Shown piece by piece: positions 10,362 through 20,919 of a DNA stretch of 64,000 nt. The notes beneath the pieces were generated by a model. The model searched no databases and was not told the DNA's origin. It saw nothing but the letters and a program-made list of their open reading frames with translations. The stretch is from Thecamonas trahens ATCC 50062 (Eukaryota; Apusozoa; Apusomonadida; Apusomonadidae): contig NW_013657674.1 in NCBI RefSeq assembly GCF_000142905.1, positions 29,787-93,786 of the forward strand, written 5' to 3'. The number at the start of each line of letters is the position of its first letter. Positions within the stretch are counted from its first letter, which is position 1. Made by a program: the position numbers and the translations under genes.

Positions 10362-11566
10362 ATGTCCACCGCCGGTGTGGCGCCCTTCCTCCGGGACAGA
10401 CCGTTTACCAACACCTTTGCCTCCAAGCAGCTTGAGAAATACGGATGGGAGAGGTACGCATGCCCCCCCCCCCCCTCGACACACACACACACACCTTTCC
10501 CCCTTCCCCTCCCCCCCGCCGCCCTGCCACCCGAGGATGCGATGGGATGGATGGGAGCCGTACCACCCCATCACCCCCCCCCAGACTCACATCATCTCAT
10601 CATCTTCATCTTCATCACCATTATGACCACAGCGGAGATGGGCTGGGTCGGAACAAGCAAGGCCGTAAGGATGCGATCAAGACGCGGAAGCGGGCGAATG
10701 GTGTGGGACTCGGGGCTGAGCGCAAGCCGGTCTCCTTTGGTGATCGGTGGTGGGAGATCCTGGCCAACAAGACGGCGGCTCGTATCACCTCGGGCGCAAA
10801 CTCGGCCGATTCGGACTCGGACTCGGACTCGGATTCGGACTCGGAGGATAGTGATCCGCGCTCGGGTCTCGCGGCGTTTGCTGCTCGCGACTCGGCCGCT
10901 CAGCGCATCCGGAGTCAAGAGCTTTACCTCGGCAAGTTTGTCCGCTCGCCCGTCCTGCTCTCCATGGAGATGATGATGGCCAAGGAGAAGGCTGCCAAAG
11001 AGGAGGCTGCTGCTGCCGCCGCCGCCGCTGCTGCTGCAGACAAGGCTGCCAAAGAGAAGGCCACAGACGATGACTCGGACTCGGACTCGGACTCGGACTC
11101 GAGCGCTGCCGATGCGAGCCTGCCTAAGGTCATGGATCTCAACTCGATCCTCACCGCCTGTGAGGGCCGCGTTCTGTCCAAGGGCGCCCGTGTAGGCGCC
11201 GGCGTCGGCAAGCTGGCTCGTCTGGCCGAGCAGGATCGCCTGCGCAAGACTGGCGCTTCCCTCGACGTCACTGTAGGCGCCAAGCGCAAGCGTAACTCGC
11301 ACGCCGCACGCGGCGCCGCCGCCGCGCTTGCCGCTGCCGAGCGCGCGCTCGCAGAGGCTGGCGATGCCAAGCGATCCAAGAACCTCAAGGGCAAGTCCAA
11401 GTCCAAGTCCAAGTCCAAGTCCAAGAAGAAGTCCAAGTCCAAGTCCAAGAAGAAGTCCAAGAAGAAGTCCAAGAAGAAGTCCAAGAAGAAGAAGGACAAG
11501 TCAAAGTCCAAGAACAAGGCCAAGTCAAAGTCAAAGTCCAAGAACAAGGCCAACGACGATGATTAG
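10362..11566 (+). CDS. G-patch domain nucleolar protein, GPATCH4-like, two exons
   Basis: Exon 1 (10362-10453) and exon 2 (10633-11566) join as AG+C (Ser) to make FASKQLEKYGWESGDGLGRN, a canonical G-patch. Reading straight through the intron breaks the motif. Donor is GTACGC followed by a C run and a CA tract; acceptor is GACCACAG. After the G-patch come GVGLGAE, FGDRWWEILANKTAA, LYLGKFVRSPVLL and ILTACEGRVLSKGARVGAG, in the same order as blocks in animal GPATCH4. The rest is low complexity: a Ser-Asp run, an Ala run, a second Ser-Asp run and a C-terminal Lys-Ser array of about 65 residues, typical of nucleolar proteins. G-patch proteins activate DEAH helicases (DHX15-type), so a role in ribosome biogenesis is likely. 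Length 341 residues. PINX1 is the alternative family, but the GRVLSKGARVG block favours GPATCH4. Confidence 0.88.
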
Positions 11567-11675
11567 CTCCTCGTCGCCGATTCATCGACCCCGAAGCACA
11601 GACTTTGCTGTGGCTGCTCCTGCAAGCTGTGTACCCCGTCACCCGACAGGCTTCTGAATAATGAATCGCTACTCG

Positions 11676-12329
11676 TCAGACATCCGACACATACTCGGAC
11701 GATTCGATGCCATAGCGGTCGCCCGAGCCTGATCGTGACGCCAAGGTCGAGCCCGAGTCCGGATCTGAGCTCGAGTCCGAGTCGGAGTCCGAGCCCGACC
11801 TCATGCCGCCGCGCTCCTTACTCGATGCAGACGTAGCAAGGAGCGCCGGATGACGCCCACTCCGCTTGCCAGCCACCGACTCGCGGATACGCGCCTCGGG
11901 TGATCTGCAGATGAACCACAGCCGGAACAGGCAGCAGGGAACAAAGACACAGACAACGAGGCCGAGGACAAGCGCCACTACGACCCAGGTCGGATCCAAC
12001 ACGCCCGCCAGTGATGCAGCCAAGATACAAACAACAAACAGTGCGTAAGCCACCGCCGGGCACATAACCCATGGCTTGAGCTTATACAATTGCTCTCGCG
12101 ATCGACGTCGCCTCCCTATCATCGCCCAAACACCGCCACGCGCACCGCTGGTGAGTCGCTCCCCCCCCTCCCCCGCTTCGCCACTCGGCATGCTCAACCA
12201 CACCCATACGCCGCCACTTTGCCACGTACGACCCTCCCGTCTCCGCGCAGCATCCTTCTTGTGTATCTCGTTCATCCGGCGAGCTTCTGCCGCCTTGCGC
12301 ACTCGCTCCCGCTCACGGCTGCGGCCCAT
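11676..12329 (-). CDS. Small two-TM membrane protein of unknown function
   Basis: I model two exons. Exon 1, 12230-12329, is basic (MGRSRERERVRKAAEARRMN...). Exon 2 is 11676-12115. Donor GTACGT and acceptor GATGATAG keep phase, giving 179 residues. The frame is also open without splicing (217 residues), but the extra segment is rich in Trp, Gly and Ser and looks like intron. Exon 2 has two predicted transmembrane helices (around PAVAYALFVVCILAA and TWVVVALVLGLVVCVFV) and a Ser/Asp-rich acidic tail of about 50 residues. A cysteine pair lies at the end of helix 2. I do not recognise a family. Confidence 0.6.
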   Translation of the reverse strand: MGRSRERERVRKAAEARRMNEIHKKDAARRREGRTWQSGGVWVWLSMPSGEAGEGGERLTSGARGGVWAMIGRRRRSREQLYKLKPWVMCPAVAYALFVVCILAASLAGVLDPTWVVVALVLGLVVCVFVPCCLFRLWFICRSPEARIRESVAGKRSGRHPALLATSASSKERGGMRSGSDSDSDSSSDPDSGSTLASRSGSGDRYGIESSEYVSDV

Positions 12330-12779
12330 CGTAAAGGCCAGGAAGGAGTGCGAGGCGGTGAGAGTGGCGTGTCGCCGTCGCCGCTCCAGTCACCGCCGTC
12401 ATACAGCAGCCGATGGCAGGCACCGGCCAGCACGACACAGCGATCAAACTATCGAGGTGCGGCAGATTCATACGGATATGTATGACACAGCCAGAGCTGT
12501 GACTAAGGTGTCGAGCAGTAGCACACCGCTGTCTTACGGCAGACACTTGCGCTGTCAACTCGCGGCGGCAGGTACAGACTCGCCGCTTGACCTGGGGGAC
12601 ACGGCCATCCACGCTCGATCACCATCCGCACGCACACGCATAAACACATACAAACATACAAACACAAATACATCGACTTTATCGCCATCGTGCTCAAATC
12701 GCCCCGGATCACAGCCAATGATCACACCGCTCGCCTCTCGTCGCCTCTCATCGCCAACCACACCTCACTCTCGCTGGCG
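12330..12779. other. Divergent spacer
   Basis: 450 bp between two membrane-protein genes. An A/C-rich patch with imperfect ACAAACAT repeats lies at about 12635-12675. Open frames crossing this region are not convincing. Confidence 0.45.
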
Positions 12780-14354
12780 ATGCCGTCCCTCACTTCCCGC
12801 AACGTCGCCATGGGCTTCTTGGCATCGGCCATACTCTTTTGGTGGCTTCTCTATGCACCCTCAGTCGTCCACGCTCCTGCTCCGTGTCCACATGCGCCGT
12901 ACCACTCGCCTCTGTCGCCTCTGCCTGTCCCTCTTCCACCACCGCCATCGCCACCATCGCCGTCGACCCCGATCACCCCGACAACTACTGATGATGATGA
13001 GCTGGAAGCGCTTGCTCGCCAGATTGCAAACATCTCGCAGAGTTTGGACAAGCGCTTGCTGGAGGTATGGCATCGATCGCCGGCCCGGGATTGTCTTGCC
13101 AGATCGTGGGGGAGACGACCAGGCTTTGTCCTAGCAAGCGACCCGCCGAGGCTTGTACCGCTTGCAGACTCGGTTGCTGTCCGGGGAAAGTGTGCGAGTG
13201 CGGATGCGGTGGCTCCCATGTTGCTGCGAAGGGCACTGGAGAAGGCAGATGTGTTTCACGGCGCCGATCATGTGTACGACATCGTCGAGGCCGCAACCGC
13301 GAGGAGGTGGGCCGGCCATCGCGCAGACGCTGTGTACGATCCGGAGCTCGGAGCGGCAATCGCCAACGCGCACCGAAGCGTAACTGCGTCGAGCTCGGCT
13401 CGAACCAAGCACGTTGCTTTTCTCTCGTCGTCGCACGACCGGACGATCATGAGAGAGATGTGCTCCGCGTGCGGCGGCGAGAAGTACTCGTTTGTCTACG
13501 ACGAGCTGAGCTGGCTGGTCAAGGATGCCCCAGGATTCTCGCTGAGAGAGCTGCTGGGCGTTGAGACAAAGGCCAAGCTCTCGCTCGAGTCACTGCAGGC
13601 GCATCGGGCTGATATGGTAAGCTACTCGCACTCGTCGTGCATGTGCGCGTCGCGAAAGCTCGCCTTCCACACCATAGTCCACGCCGGCTCGTACGCCTCG
13701 CCGCCGTGGCACGCTTCGACCTCGTGGCAGAACCCGCTGATGCCTATGTCGGCCCACGACGAGCTTCCACTTGCGCTGGCGCTTCTCTTCCTTCACACCG
13801 GGGGTCACGGGCCGGACATCGTCTCCTTCTCGTCGATGTACTGGGACATAACGTCGGGCCACTTTGGCTCGCTTGATCCTCAGCTGCCGGCCTTTGTCGA
13901 CGATCTTGTCGAAGCGACCAACCTTGCAGCGCTGCAGGAACTTGCCACCGACGCGCGCACGCTTGTGGAGAGCGTGCGCGCTCAGGTGGCATCACTGGTG
14001 GTGGACGGGCCACTCAACAAGGTACTGGATGCTCTGCTTGGCGCGCTACCTGAGCCCGTCCGCAAGGCAGCCGAGTCGCGATTGGCGCCTGCGGCGAGCC
14101 GACTCCTACCTGTATTCACGCTGCGAACAGGTATGTTGGCAGAGGACCACCCGCGGCCGATTTCAGCGGCAGTGGCGAGCGTGCTGGCTGCGGTAGGCGA
14201 TGCGGTAGGCGCAGCGGTGATTGACGAGTGGGTACTCTTTTCCGGCGCCGTCCGGGTCCACGGCGCACATCCGCACCCGCCTCTGGCGCTGGCACTCTTT
14301 ACCTGGTATGCCAATGTGTGGGAGGCGGAAGAAGGAATCAGGCTCGTGCTGTAA
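12780..14354 (+). CDS. Predicted type II membrane protein, lumenal domain of unknown function
   Basis: A 524-residue frame. The ATG at 12780 places a hydrophobic anchor at residues about 12-32 (VAMGFLASAILFWWLLYAPS), then a Pro-rich stem (about 35-65), as in Golgi type II enzymes. The lumenal part has several cysteines (DCLARSWG, GKCASAD, EMCSACGG, HSSCMCASRK). Two segments, AFLSSSHDRTIMREM and DIVSFSSMYWDITSGHF, are spaced like the blocks of SGNH/PC-esterase-type acyl-esterases (a first serine block and a later Trp-Asp block). The normal GDS triplet is not present, so that is only a weak suggestion. The stop codon is 8 bp from the stop of the convergent acyl-CoA oxidase gene. Confidence 0.7.
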   Translation: MPSLTSRNVAMGFLASAILFWWLLYAPSVVHAPAPCPHAPYHSPLSPLPVPLPPPPSPPSPSTPITPTTTDDDELEALARQIANISQSLDKRLLEVWHRSPARDCLARSWGRRPGFVLASDPPRLVPLADSVAVRGKCASADAVAPMLLRRALEKADVFHGADHVYDIVEAATARRWAGHRADAVYDPELGAAIANAHRSVTASSSARTKHVAFLSSSHDRTIMREMCSACGGEKYSFVYDELSWLVKDAPGFSLRELLGVETKAKLSLESLQAHRADMVSYSHSSCMCASRKLAFHTIVHAGSYASPPWHASTSWQNPLMPMSAHDELPLALALLFLHTGGHGPDIVSFSSMYWDITSGHFGSLDPQLPAFVDDLVEATNLAALQELATDARTLVESVRAQVASLVVDGPLNKVLDALLGALPEPVRKAAESRLAPAASRLLPVFTLRTGMLAEDHPRPISAAVASVLAAVGDAVGAAVIDEWVLFSGAVRVHGAHPHPPLALALFTWYANVWEAEEGIRLVL

Positions 14355-14362
14355 GCTGCGGT

Positions 14363-16419
14363 TCACATCCGTGAGCGGAGCAGCAGCGGCTTGAGGTGCT
14401 CGCGCCAGCCGGGGCTCGGCTCGTCGTCGTCGAGCGGCGCGTTCATCGGATCGTGCCGGGTAGTGTCGATGAGCCGCTCGTAGACTCGCCCGTTGTAGCA
14501 CCCGATGGCCGAAGAGAGCGCACAGTCGTGGTAGTCAAAGGCGTCGACAAGCGAGGCGGCGTCGGGCCGCAGGACCCCCAGCAGCTTGCGGACCGCGGCA
14601 CGGACCCATACGACTTGCTCCGCGGAGACAAAGCCCGAGTCGAGGAACTCCCCGGCGTGGACCTCCATCCAATAGAGCGCAAAGAGCTGGGCGAGGGCGG
14701 TGAGGACAGCAACAAGGGCAGAGGGGCGCCCGCGGCCGAGGCGTCGGTCACAACCTGCGCAAAGTTACGGACAATCACCACAAACGAATGCGCACGCGAC
14801 ATGCGGAAGGCTTCGACCTGGGCCTCGATCCATGCCTCGACGTACGGCTTGCCGCCCGCGATGGCGGCCTGCAGCGACTGCGCGGTCGCCACGGTCAGCG
14901 CTAGCGAGCGGTGCTCATAGGCGGTGACCAGCGCAGCAAGATCGGCAACGGCGTCGCCGTCAGTCGGGCTCCAGCGCTCGCCGCCGGTAACGGCCGCAAA
15001 CCGCTCGAGGTACGCCGACGAGCCAGTCAGTGCCCCGCCGCCGACCGCAGTCTGCAGCGCCTTGAGGAGAGCGCGGGCAGTCTGCTGGGTGAGCAGAAAG
15101 TTCTCGCCCTCGGCGGTCTCGACGCCGACGTAGCCGGAGAAGAGATCGGGCAGGCCCGAGGCTACGAGAAAGCCGACGCCGCCAACCGACTTGCGCAGCG
15201 CCTCGCACCCATCGCCGGCCAGCGAAGTGGTCAACGACTTGAGGCCTGCTGCTGTGGCATGGACCTCGGCGAGGAGCTCAAAGTTGCCGTCGGCCATCTG
15301 CGCCACAAGCGTATCGTGGAGCGACTCCATCCACAGTCCGGTGAACTTGAGCGCGTACGCCGTGGCGACAAGCGGGAGAACACGATACTGCTGCATGGTG
15401 TAGTCAAGGATGGGAGTCTCGGCCTCGGGCGCGCAGTTGGGCTGCGCGTAGTTGAACTGCCGCCGCTGCAGCGCGTAGCGGACGGCAATGGTGGCGGCGC
15501 GGGCGAGAAACCCGCCGGCGCCCTTGATGAGCGAGGCACGGACAGAGATCATGCCGGCGTATGCCACCTTGGCATGTGCGGGCTTGGTGTAGCTTCCGTC
15601 TGCGTCAAGCGAGGCAAACTTGGCGAGCATGTTGAACCGCGGAATAAAGACGTCGTGGAGGCAGAGGTACCCGTTGTCCACGGCGTTCATGCCGAGCTTG
15701 GACCCGATGTCGCCGAGCTCGATGCCCGGCAGCGTCATGTGGCTCTCCATGTCGCGCAGCTGGACCAGGAAAGGATGCACTCCGTGGTCGGTCTCGCCCA
15801 CAATTAGCCGCGCCATGACAATGGCGTGGGTCGCCGTCTTGGCCATGTTGCCCGGCCACCACTTGCGGGCCTCGCTCCTCGGTGTGGTGAGGATAAACCC
15901 GTCAGCGTCAGGGTCAAACACCGCGCGGGTCTCGATGCCACGCACATTGGAGCCATGGGCGAGCTCGGTCTGGGCGTAGCAACCCAGAATGCGATACGCC
16001 CGGGCATCGTCCAGCCAAGCCGCCGCCTGATCCTCAGTCGCCTGCGCCGCCAGAAATGGCACAAAGGCAAGGTCATGCAGATCGGTAGGCAGAGCGTCGG
16101 GCACGCCCTCGTTCCGAAGCAAGGCTCTCTGCTTGTCATCCAAGCCATGGATCTCTGCCAGCTGTACCACTCTCCGAACACTGCCCAGCGCAGCCTTGTA
16201 CCGATCCACCCGGGACATCATCATCCGCTCCGCATCATACTTGCGCAGCTCTGCATCGAGTGCCAGCTGCTGTATAGCCTTGCGCTCGACGCTTGCCTCA
16301 GCTCCGCCATTGAACAAGTCGGTGAGAGCCGCCACAGGGAAGCTTCCCTTCCTCCGCTCTGCTTCCAAAATCCCGCACGTGCTCCCTGCGCCTGCTGCTG
16401 TTGCTGCTGCTGCTGCCAT
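14363..16419 (-). CDS. Peroxisomal acyl-CoA oxidase, with one apparent single-base frameshift
   Basis: Catalyses the first, FAD-dependent step of peroxisomal beta-oxidation, making enoyl-CoA and H2O2. From the ATG at 16417-16419 the frame gives the family blocks LGCYAQTELAHGSNVRGIET (the TELxHGS FAD/substrate segment), PGNMAKTATHAIVMARL, DIGSKLGMNAVDNGYL, VGGVGFLVASGLPDLF and AEGENFLLTQQTAR (the Gly-Glu-Asn Glu is the catalytic base in the family). Just after FVVIVRNFAQVV the frame is lost. The correct C-terminus continues in the next frame as VLTALAQLFALYW, LLGVLRPDAASLVDAFDYHD and YNGRVYERL. One extra base within 14716-14726 restores a 685-residue protein. Only then does it end in Ser-Arg-Met, a PTS1 peroxisomal signal variant. 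Likely an assembly error rather than a pseudogene. Confidence 0.92.
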
Positions 16420-16906
16420 GCCGGTGTCGTCTCAGAGTGGAGTCTGTGACAGGTGGCAGACTGCCTGCGGGGATGGCGATGATGCGGGGAGGGTGGAACG
16501 GGTGGGTGGGTGGGGACAGAGATCTGGGGAGCCCTAACATGACATGTATGAGGAGAGAAGAAAGGGAGGTATCGATAAGGTTGGTTGTGGGTTATGGATG
16601 GCAATCGCAGCAGCCACAGCCCGCGCAGCAGGCGCAGCAGGCGCAGCAGGCGCAGCGGGAGGGGGGGGGAGAGAGAATAGTTGATGGGCTCTCCTTCATT
16701 ACTCCCACCACTACTTCTCAACTCATACCTACTAGCACATAGCTTATGTAGTCATGTATATCCGGGTGTAATTTGATCTCCATAGCCTTTCCCCATCTCC
16801 CCATCAAGCCCAAAACATACCCCATCATCTCCCCCACCCTCGAGGGGAAAGGGGGACCTCGTTCCATGTCGCGCTGCAGTCAACGACTCGCCACGCAACC
16901 CCCCAG

Positions 16907-16939
<33 letters not shown>

Positions 16940-16975
16940 TACACATACACATACATACACACTACTCTGTATAGT
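16420..16975. other. Divergent spacer with CA microsatellite
   Basis: 556 bp between acyl-CoA oxidase and mannose-6-phosphate isomerase. It contains a GCAGGCGCA trinucleotide-like patch (about 16621-16650), a poly-G tract (about 16661-16669) and a CA/CATA microsatellite at about 16905-16962, ending 13 bp before the isomerase ATG. Confidence 0.6.
16905..16962. repeat. (CA)n / (CATA)n microsatellite
   Basis: A run of AC dinucleotides passing into ACAT tetramers, immediately upstream of the isomerase start codon and probably in its 5' leader. Confidence 0.9.
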
Positions 16976-18359
16976 ATGGCATCCATGGCCAATCCGGGCG
17001 TATTCAAGCTCACCTGTGGGTACGTCCATGCCCTTTCCCCCAATCCCGCTGCACTCTCTGCTGTACTCCCCAAGCTGAGGCGATGCCCTCACTCACCGTC
17101 ACCTCGCCTGTCGCGCGGTCGGCACACCGCACACACACACTGCACACTCACCGCCGATGCTCATGGACAGGTCTCGGCAGTATGCCTGGGGAAAGATTGG
17201 AATGGCGTCCAAGGTGGCCGAGCTGGTTGCTGCTCAGGGCGGGGAGATCGACGATGCCGAGCCGTATGCAGAGCTGTGGATGGGCACCCATGTGGCTTGC
17301 CCTTCGCAGCTGACTACCGGCGGCTCGCTGGAAGAGCTCATCGCAGCTGCGCCTGATGTCCATCTCGGGCCCGAGGTGGCGGCAGAGTTTGATGGCAAGC
17401 TCCCATTCCTGTTCAAGGTTCTCTCGGTCAACAAGGCGCTCTCTATTCAGGCCCATCCGGACAAGGCGCTCGCGGCAAAGCTCCATGCACGGGCTCCGGA
17501 CATATACCGCGACCCAAACCACAAGCCCGAGATGGCCATTGCGCTGACTGATGTCGAGGTTCTCTGTGGCTTCCGAGTTCATGCTGAGATCCGCCAATTC
17601 ATGACCTCGGTCGCTGCGCTCCGCGCTCTAGTTGGCGACGACGCGCTGGTGAGCCGTTACGCCGACGGCGACGACGACGCGCTCAAGCCGCTGTTCTCGG
17701 CGGCGATGAAGGCCGAGCCGGTGCGGGTGGCGGACACAGTGGCAAGCCTCATGGGCAGTCTTGATGAACTCGAAGCTAGCGGCGCGCTCGACCCGTCGCT
17801 GCGCGCGCTCCTTGACCGGGTGGCTGGCCAGTACCCGGGCGACATCGGCCTCTTCTGCGTTTTGTTCCTTAACTACATCCAGCTCGCCCCAGGCCAGGCG
17901 GTCTTCCTCGGACCGAACCAGCCGCACGCGTACCTCTCGGGTGACATTGTCGAGTGCATGGCAGCGTCGGACAATGTGGTCCGTGCTGGCTGCACGCCCA
18001 AGCTCCGCGACGTCGACACCCTCACTGAGATGCTGACATACGCGGTGGGAACGCCGACCGACCAGCTCAACCCGCCGCTGGATGCTGCACCGGGCGTCGC
18101 CATGTACGCCACTCCTGTGCCCGAGTTTGACGTTGCGCGCTTTGAGCTCACCGCCGCCGCGCCGACCGGCGCCATCCCGCCCGTCGACGGCCCGTCCATT
18201 ATGCTCGTTGTCGACGGAGAGGCCAAGGACTCGACCTGCACCGCCTTTACCCCTGGCGCGGTCTTCTTCATTTCCGCCGGCGCGAGCCTCACACTCACGC
18301 TGGACGACGGCTCGCCAGGCCTTGTCGCCTACCGCGCGTACTGCACGCTCGACAAGTAG
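16976..18359 (+). CDS. MPI: Mannose-6-phosphate isomerase (type I), two exons
   Basis: Interconverts fructose-6-phosphate and mannose-6-phosphate, feeding GDP-mannose for glycosylation and GPI anchors. Exon 1 (16976-17019) encodes MASMANPGVFKLTC and joins exon 2 (17171-18359) by GG+G to give LTCGSRQYAWGK, matching the family start (PLxCxxQxYAWGK). Donor is GTACGT, acceptor ATGGACAG, intron 151 bp. Zinc-site and active-site blocks are present: EPYAELWMGTH, ALSIQAHPDKALA, KPEMAIALTDVEVLCGF, and the type I signature in VFLGPNQPHAYLSGDIVECMAASDNVVRAG (given here only by its ends, about residues 266-295). The product is 410 residues, normal for the family. It converges with the TerD gene, with 19 bp between stops. 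Confidence 0.96.
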
Positions 18360-18378
18360 CTGTGCCGCGCTGCAGCAA

Positions 18379-20919
18379 CTACTGAATGAGCGACGAGAGG
18401 AGGCCCGGAACTCCTGCGGCCGGGGAAACAGTCCGCGCCGCGCTCTGCGCGTGCACCCCGCTCATGTGGGCGTGAATGGCCGCCGGGGTTGTTGGCGCCG
18501 CCAACGGCGACGCAAACAGTGCGTGCGCTCGCTCCGAGTGCGCCGGTGACGTCGACGGCAGCCGCGCGTCCCACGTCGACACCGGCGGTGGGAGAGGGGC
18601 CGGTGGAAGCGTGCCACCAAGGCCTGCGTTGGTGGCCTGTAGCGCGTGCGATGCGTCGACTGCGTAGCCGAGTGTAGCCTGCGCATCAGCAAAGTTTTGC
18701 GCCGCTTGCGCGAGTGTCGCCTCGAGCGTCGCCCGCGTCGCCTCGTCTGCCCGATTGCGGGCGAGAAGCTCATTGGTGGTTCCAGCCACCGTGGCAAGCA
18801 CGGTGTCCATGCCACGGAAGAGAGTCGGGAGCGAGTCAAGCAGCACATCCGGCTCGTCGCTGACGGCCACCGTGGCTTCCAGCAGCGCCTCCAACGCGCC
18901 CTGTAGCCGCGTTGAGTACGCCGATGTCCGCTGCGCAAGCGCCAGCTCGGCCGCAACGTGATCGAGGACCGGCGGCCGCGGCGCGCTGGTAGCGTGTACT
19001 TCCGCCGCCGCTGGGAGCGGCGATGGCGACCGCCGGTCGCGGAGCACCCGCGCCTGCTCGGCCGCAGCATCCATGTACCGGGTGTGGACGTGGGTGGCCG
19101 TCGCGTGACTTGCCCGCAGCGCCGCCTGAAGCTCTTCGCGCTCCTCGGCCACAACCCGGGCCTGCAGGTGGATGGTGTGCTCGAGCGCCGCGAGCTGGGC
19201 CTCCTTGGGCGCCAGCTCGGCCTCGAGCGCCGCGATTTGATTCCGCAACGCAGCGTTTCCCTCCTTGTGCGAGGCGACGAGCCTCTGCGACTCGGAGAGC
19301 TGTGCCGAGCGGGTCGTGATTCGGGTCAGCTGCTCCTCCAGCGCACGCTTCATCCGATGCAGCTCGAGCGTTTCGTTCGAGAGCATGTCCAGCTCGTCGG
19401 CAACAGCGTCGCTCGACGACGTCGCCCGCCCGCCGGCTTCGCGCAGCTGTGCCTCCAGCACCGACACAGCATCACGAAGCGCCGCGTTGTCTGCTGCCGC
19501 AGCAGCCACCGTAGCCGCCAGCGAGTTGTTGGTCGCGGCCTCGCGCGCCACAGCCCCGCGCTGCGCCTCCAGCTCGGTCTGCTTGATACGGAGCTGGGCG
19601 GTCTCTGCTGCCAACGCCTCAGCCTCGGCGGCGAGCGCGTCGCGCTCGGCTGCAAGCGCCGCAGCTTGCTTGTCCAGCTCGGACATGGTGGCACCTTCTC
19701 CAGCCAAGTCTGCGGCGTCGCGCTCGGTCTTGACCTCCGCCACTTTGGCGCGCAGTTGCACGAGCTCGGCTTCAAGCGCGTCCGCCGCCGCAGTCGCCTC
19801 GGCCGCCGCCACCGAGTCGGCGGCAAGTGCGACGTCATCGGCTTCGAGCGCCGCAAGCTCGGCGGCGAGCGCGGCACGCTCCTCACGGAGCTGCGCAGCG
19901 CGGGCATTGGCCGCAGCCTCGGCGGCCGATCCGCTAGCCGCAGCCTGGTCACGAGCGGCCATCGCCGCAGCGATCTTCTCCCGAAGCGCGTCAATTTCGT
20001 CTTCAGCAGCATCAATGGCGTCGGTGAGAGCGTCGGTCGCAGTGGCGTTGTTGAGCTCCTCGAGCTGAGTCTCAAGCGTCGCGAGCTCAGACTCGAGCGT
20101 AGACTTTTGCGCCGAAAGTTGCTCGAGCTCCGACTCGGCGGCGGCAATGTCTGCCGCCTGCGACTCGCGGAGCATGGCGAGCCGCTCAGCAGCAGCACTG
20201 GTCTTGGACTCGAGCGCTGCGACATCGGCCTGCAGCTCATCGGTGCCGCGGCCGTCGTTGTCGTCGTGCCCTCCATTGGCGTCGGCAATGACGTGGGCGT
20301 GGTCGATCGCCGCGAGCGTCGTCGCCACCGCACCAGCCAGATCACTCTGCGACGCCGAGAGCGGAATGCCGAGGGTGTGGAGGTACCATACCGGAGCGTC
20401 GGCATGGTCGACGTCGTCCGACTTGTGGTACACCAGGTGGCACATGGTCATGCAGGTGGTGTCTGGCGCATGGGCGTGGCCACGAAGGGTCATGCGAGCC
20501 AGCTCTTCCGGGTCATCGGCTGCCTCATCGTCGTTGATGGCGCCAGCAAGCAGACGAACGTATGCCTCATCGATGTCGGCAAAGGCATGTCCGGAGAACG
20601 AGGTGAGGACAAAGACAACCGAGTGTGTCGAGCCATCGAGGGCGAGAGCATGGAGATCGACGGAAATGGACTCATCATCACCATCGCCATCGCCAGACAC
20701 GTTGTCTCCAGACGCCACAACAGCACCATTCCCAGCATCAGAGCTCAGCTTGGCAAAGTATACACGCTCAACAACCGTGTGGTCAGGTGCAAGGAGGTAA
20801 GCAGCGAGGTCGAGGTCGACCCGGCTTCCGTCGGCAGACTCCCACCCGGTGGCCACAGTCACCGTCTGCAAGCCCCTTGCCAGGCCCATGGAAAAGTCCT
20901 TCCCCACTTCATGCTCCAT
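18379..20919 (-). CDS. TerD-domain protein with long coiled coil
   Basis: Residues 1 to about 200 form a TerD domain, known from bacterial tellurite-resistance and stress operons as a calcium-binding fold: VTVATGWES, DLDLAAYLLAP, a VYFAK strand, the acidic loop GDNVSGDGDGDDESISVDL carrying the expected calcium ligands, and a VVFVLTSFSGHAFADI strand. From about 220 to 640 the protein is a long Ala/Glu/Leu/Gln coiled coil with heptad character and no Pro. A less regular C-terminal part (about 640-846) has a Pro-rich stretch and a short conserved-looking end. 846 residues in one exon. The combination of TerD with a long coiled coil suggests a calcium-responsive scaffold; that is inference. The spacer to the upstream receptor gene is about 1 kb. 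Confidence 0.85.
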   Translation of the reverse strand: MEHEVGKDFSMGLARGLQTVTVATGWESADGSRVDLDLAAYLLAPDHTVVERVYFAKLSSDAGNGAVVASGDNVSGDGDGDDESISVDLHALALDGSTHSVVFVLTSFSGHAFADIDEAYVRLLAGAINDDEAADDPEELARMTLRGHAHAPDTTCMTMCHLVYHKSDDVDHADAPVWYLHTLGIPLSASQSDLAGAVATTLAAIDHAHVIADANGGHDDNDGRGTDELQADVAALESKTSAAAERLAMLRESQAADIAAAESELEQLSAQKSTLESELATLETQLEELNNATATDALTDAIDAAEDEIDALREKIAAAMAARDQAAASGSAAEAAANARAAQLREERAALAAELAALEADDVALAADSVAAAEATAAADALEAELVQLRAKVAEVKTERDAADLAGEGATMSELDKQAAALAAERDALAAEAEALAAETAQLRIKQTELEAQRGAVAREAATNNSLAATVAAAAADNAALRDAVSVLEAQLREAGGRATSSSDAVADELDMLSNETLELHRMKRALEEQLTRITTRSAQLSESQRLVASHKEGNAALRNQIAALEAELAPKEAQLAALEHTIHLQARVVAEEREELQAALRASHATATHVHTRYMDAAAEQARVLRDRRSPSPLPAAAEVHATSAPRPPVLDHVAAELALAQRTSAYSTRLQGALEALLEATVAVSDEPDVLLDSLPTLFRGMDTVLATVAGTTNELLARNRADEATRATLEATLAQAAQNFADAQATLGYAVDASHALQATNAGLGGTLPPAPLPPPVSTWDARLPSTSPAHSERAHALFASPLAAPTTPAAIHAHMSGVHAQSAARTVSPAAGVPGLLSSLIQ

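Noticed and set aside
12780-14354. PC-esterase (SGNH) assignment
   Set aside because: The GDS triplet is not present, so only a weak similarity is noted in the gene entry.
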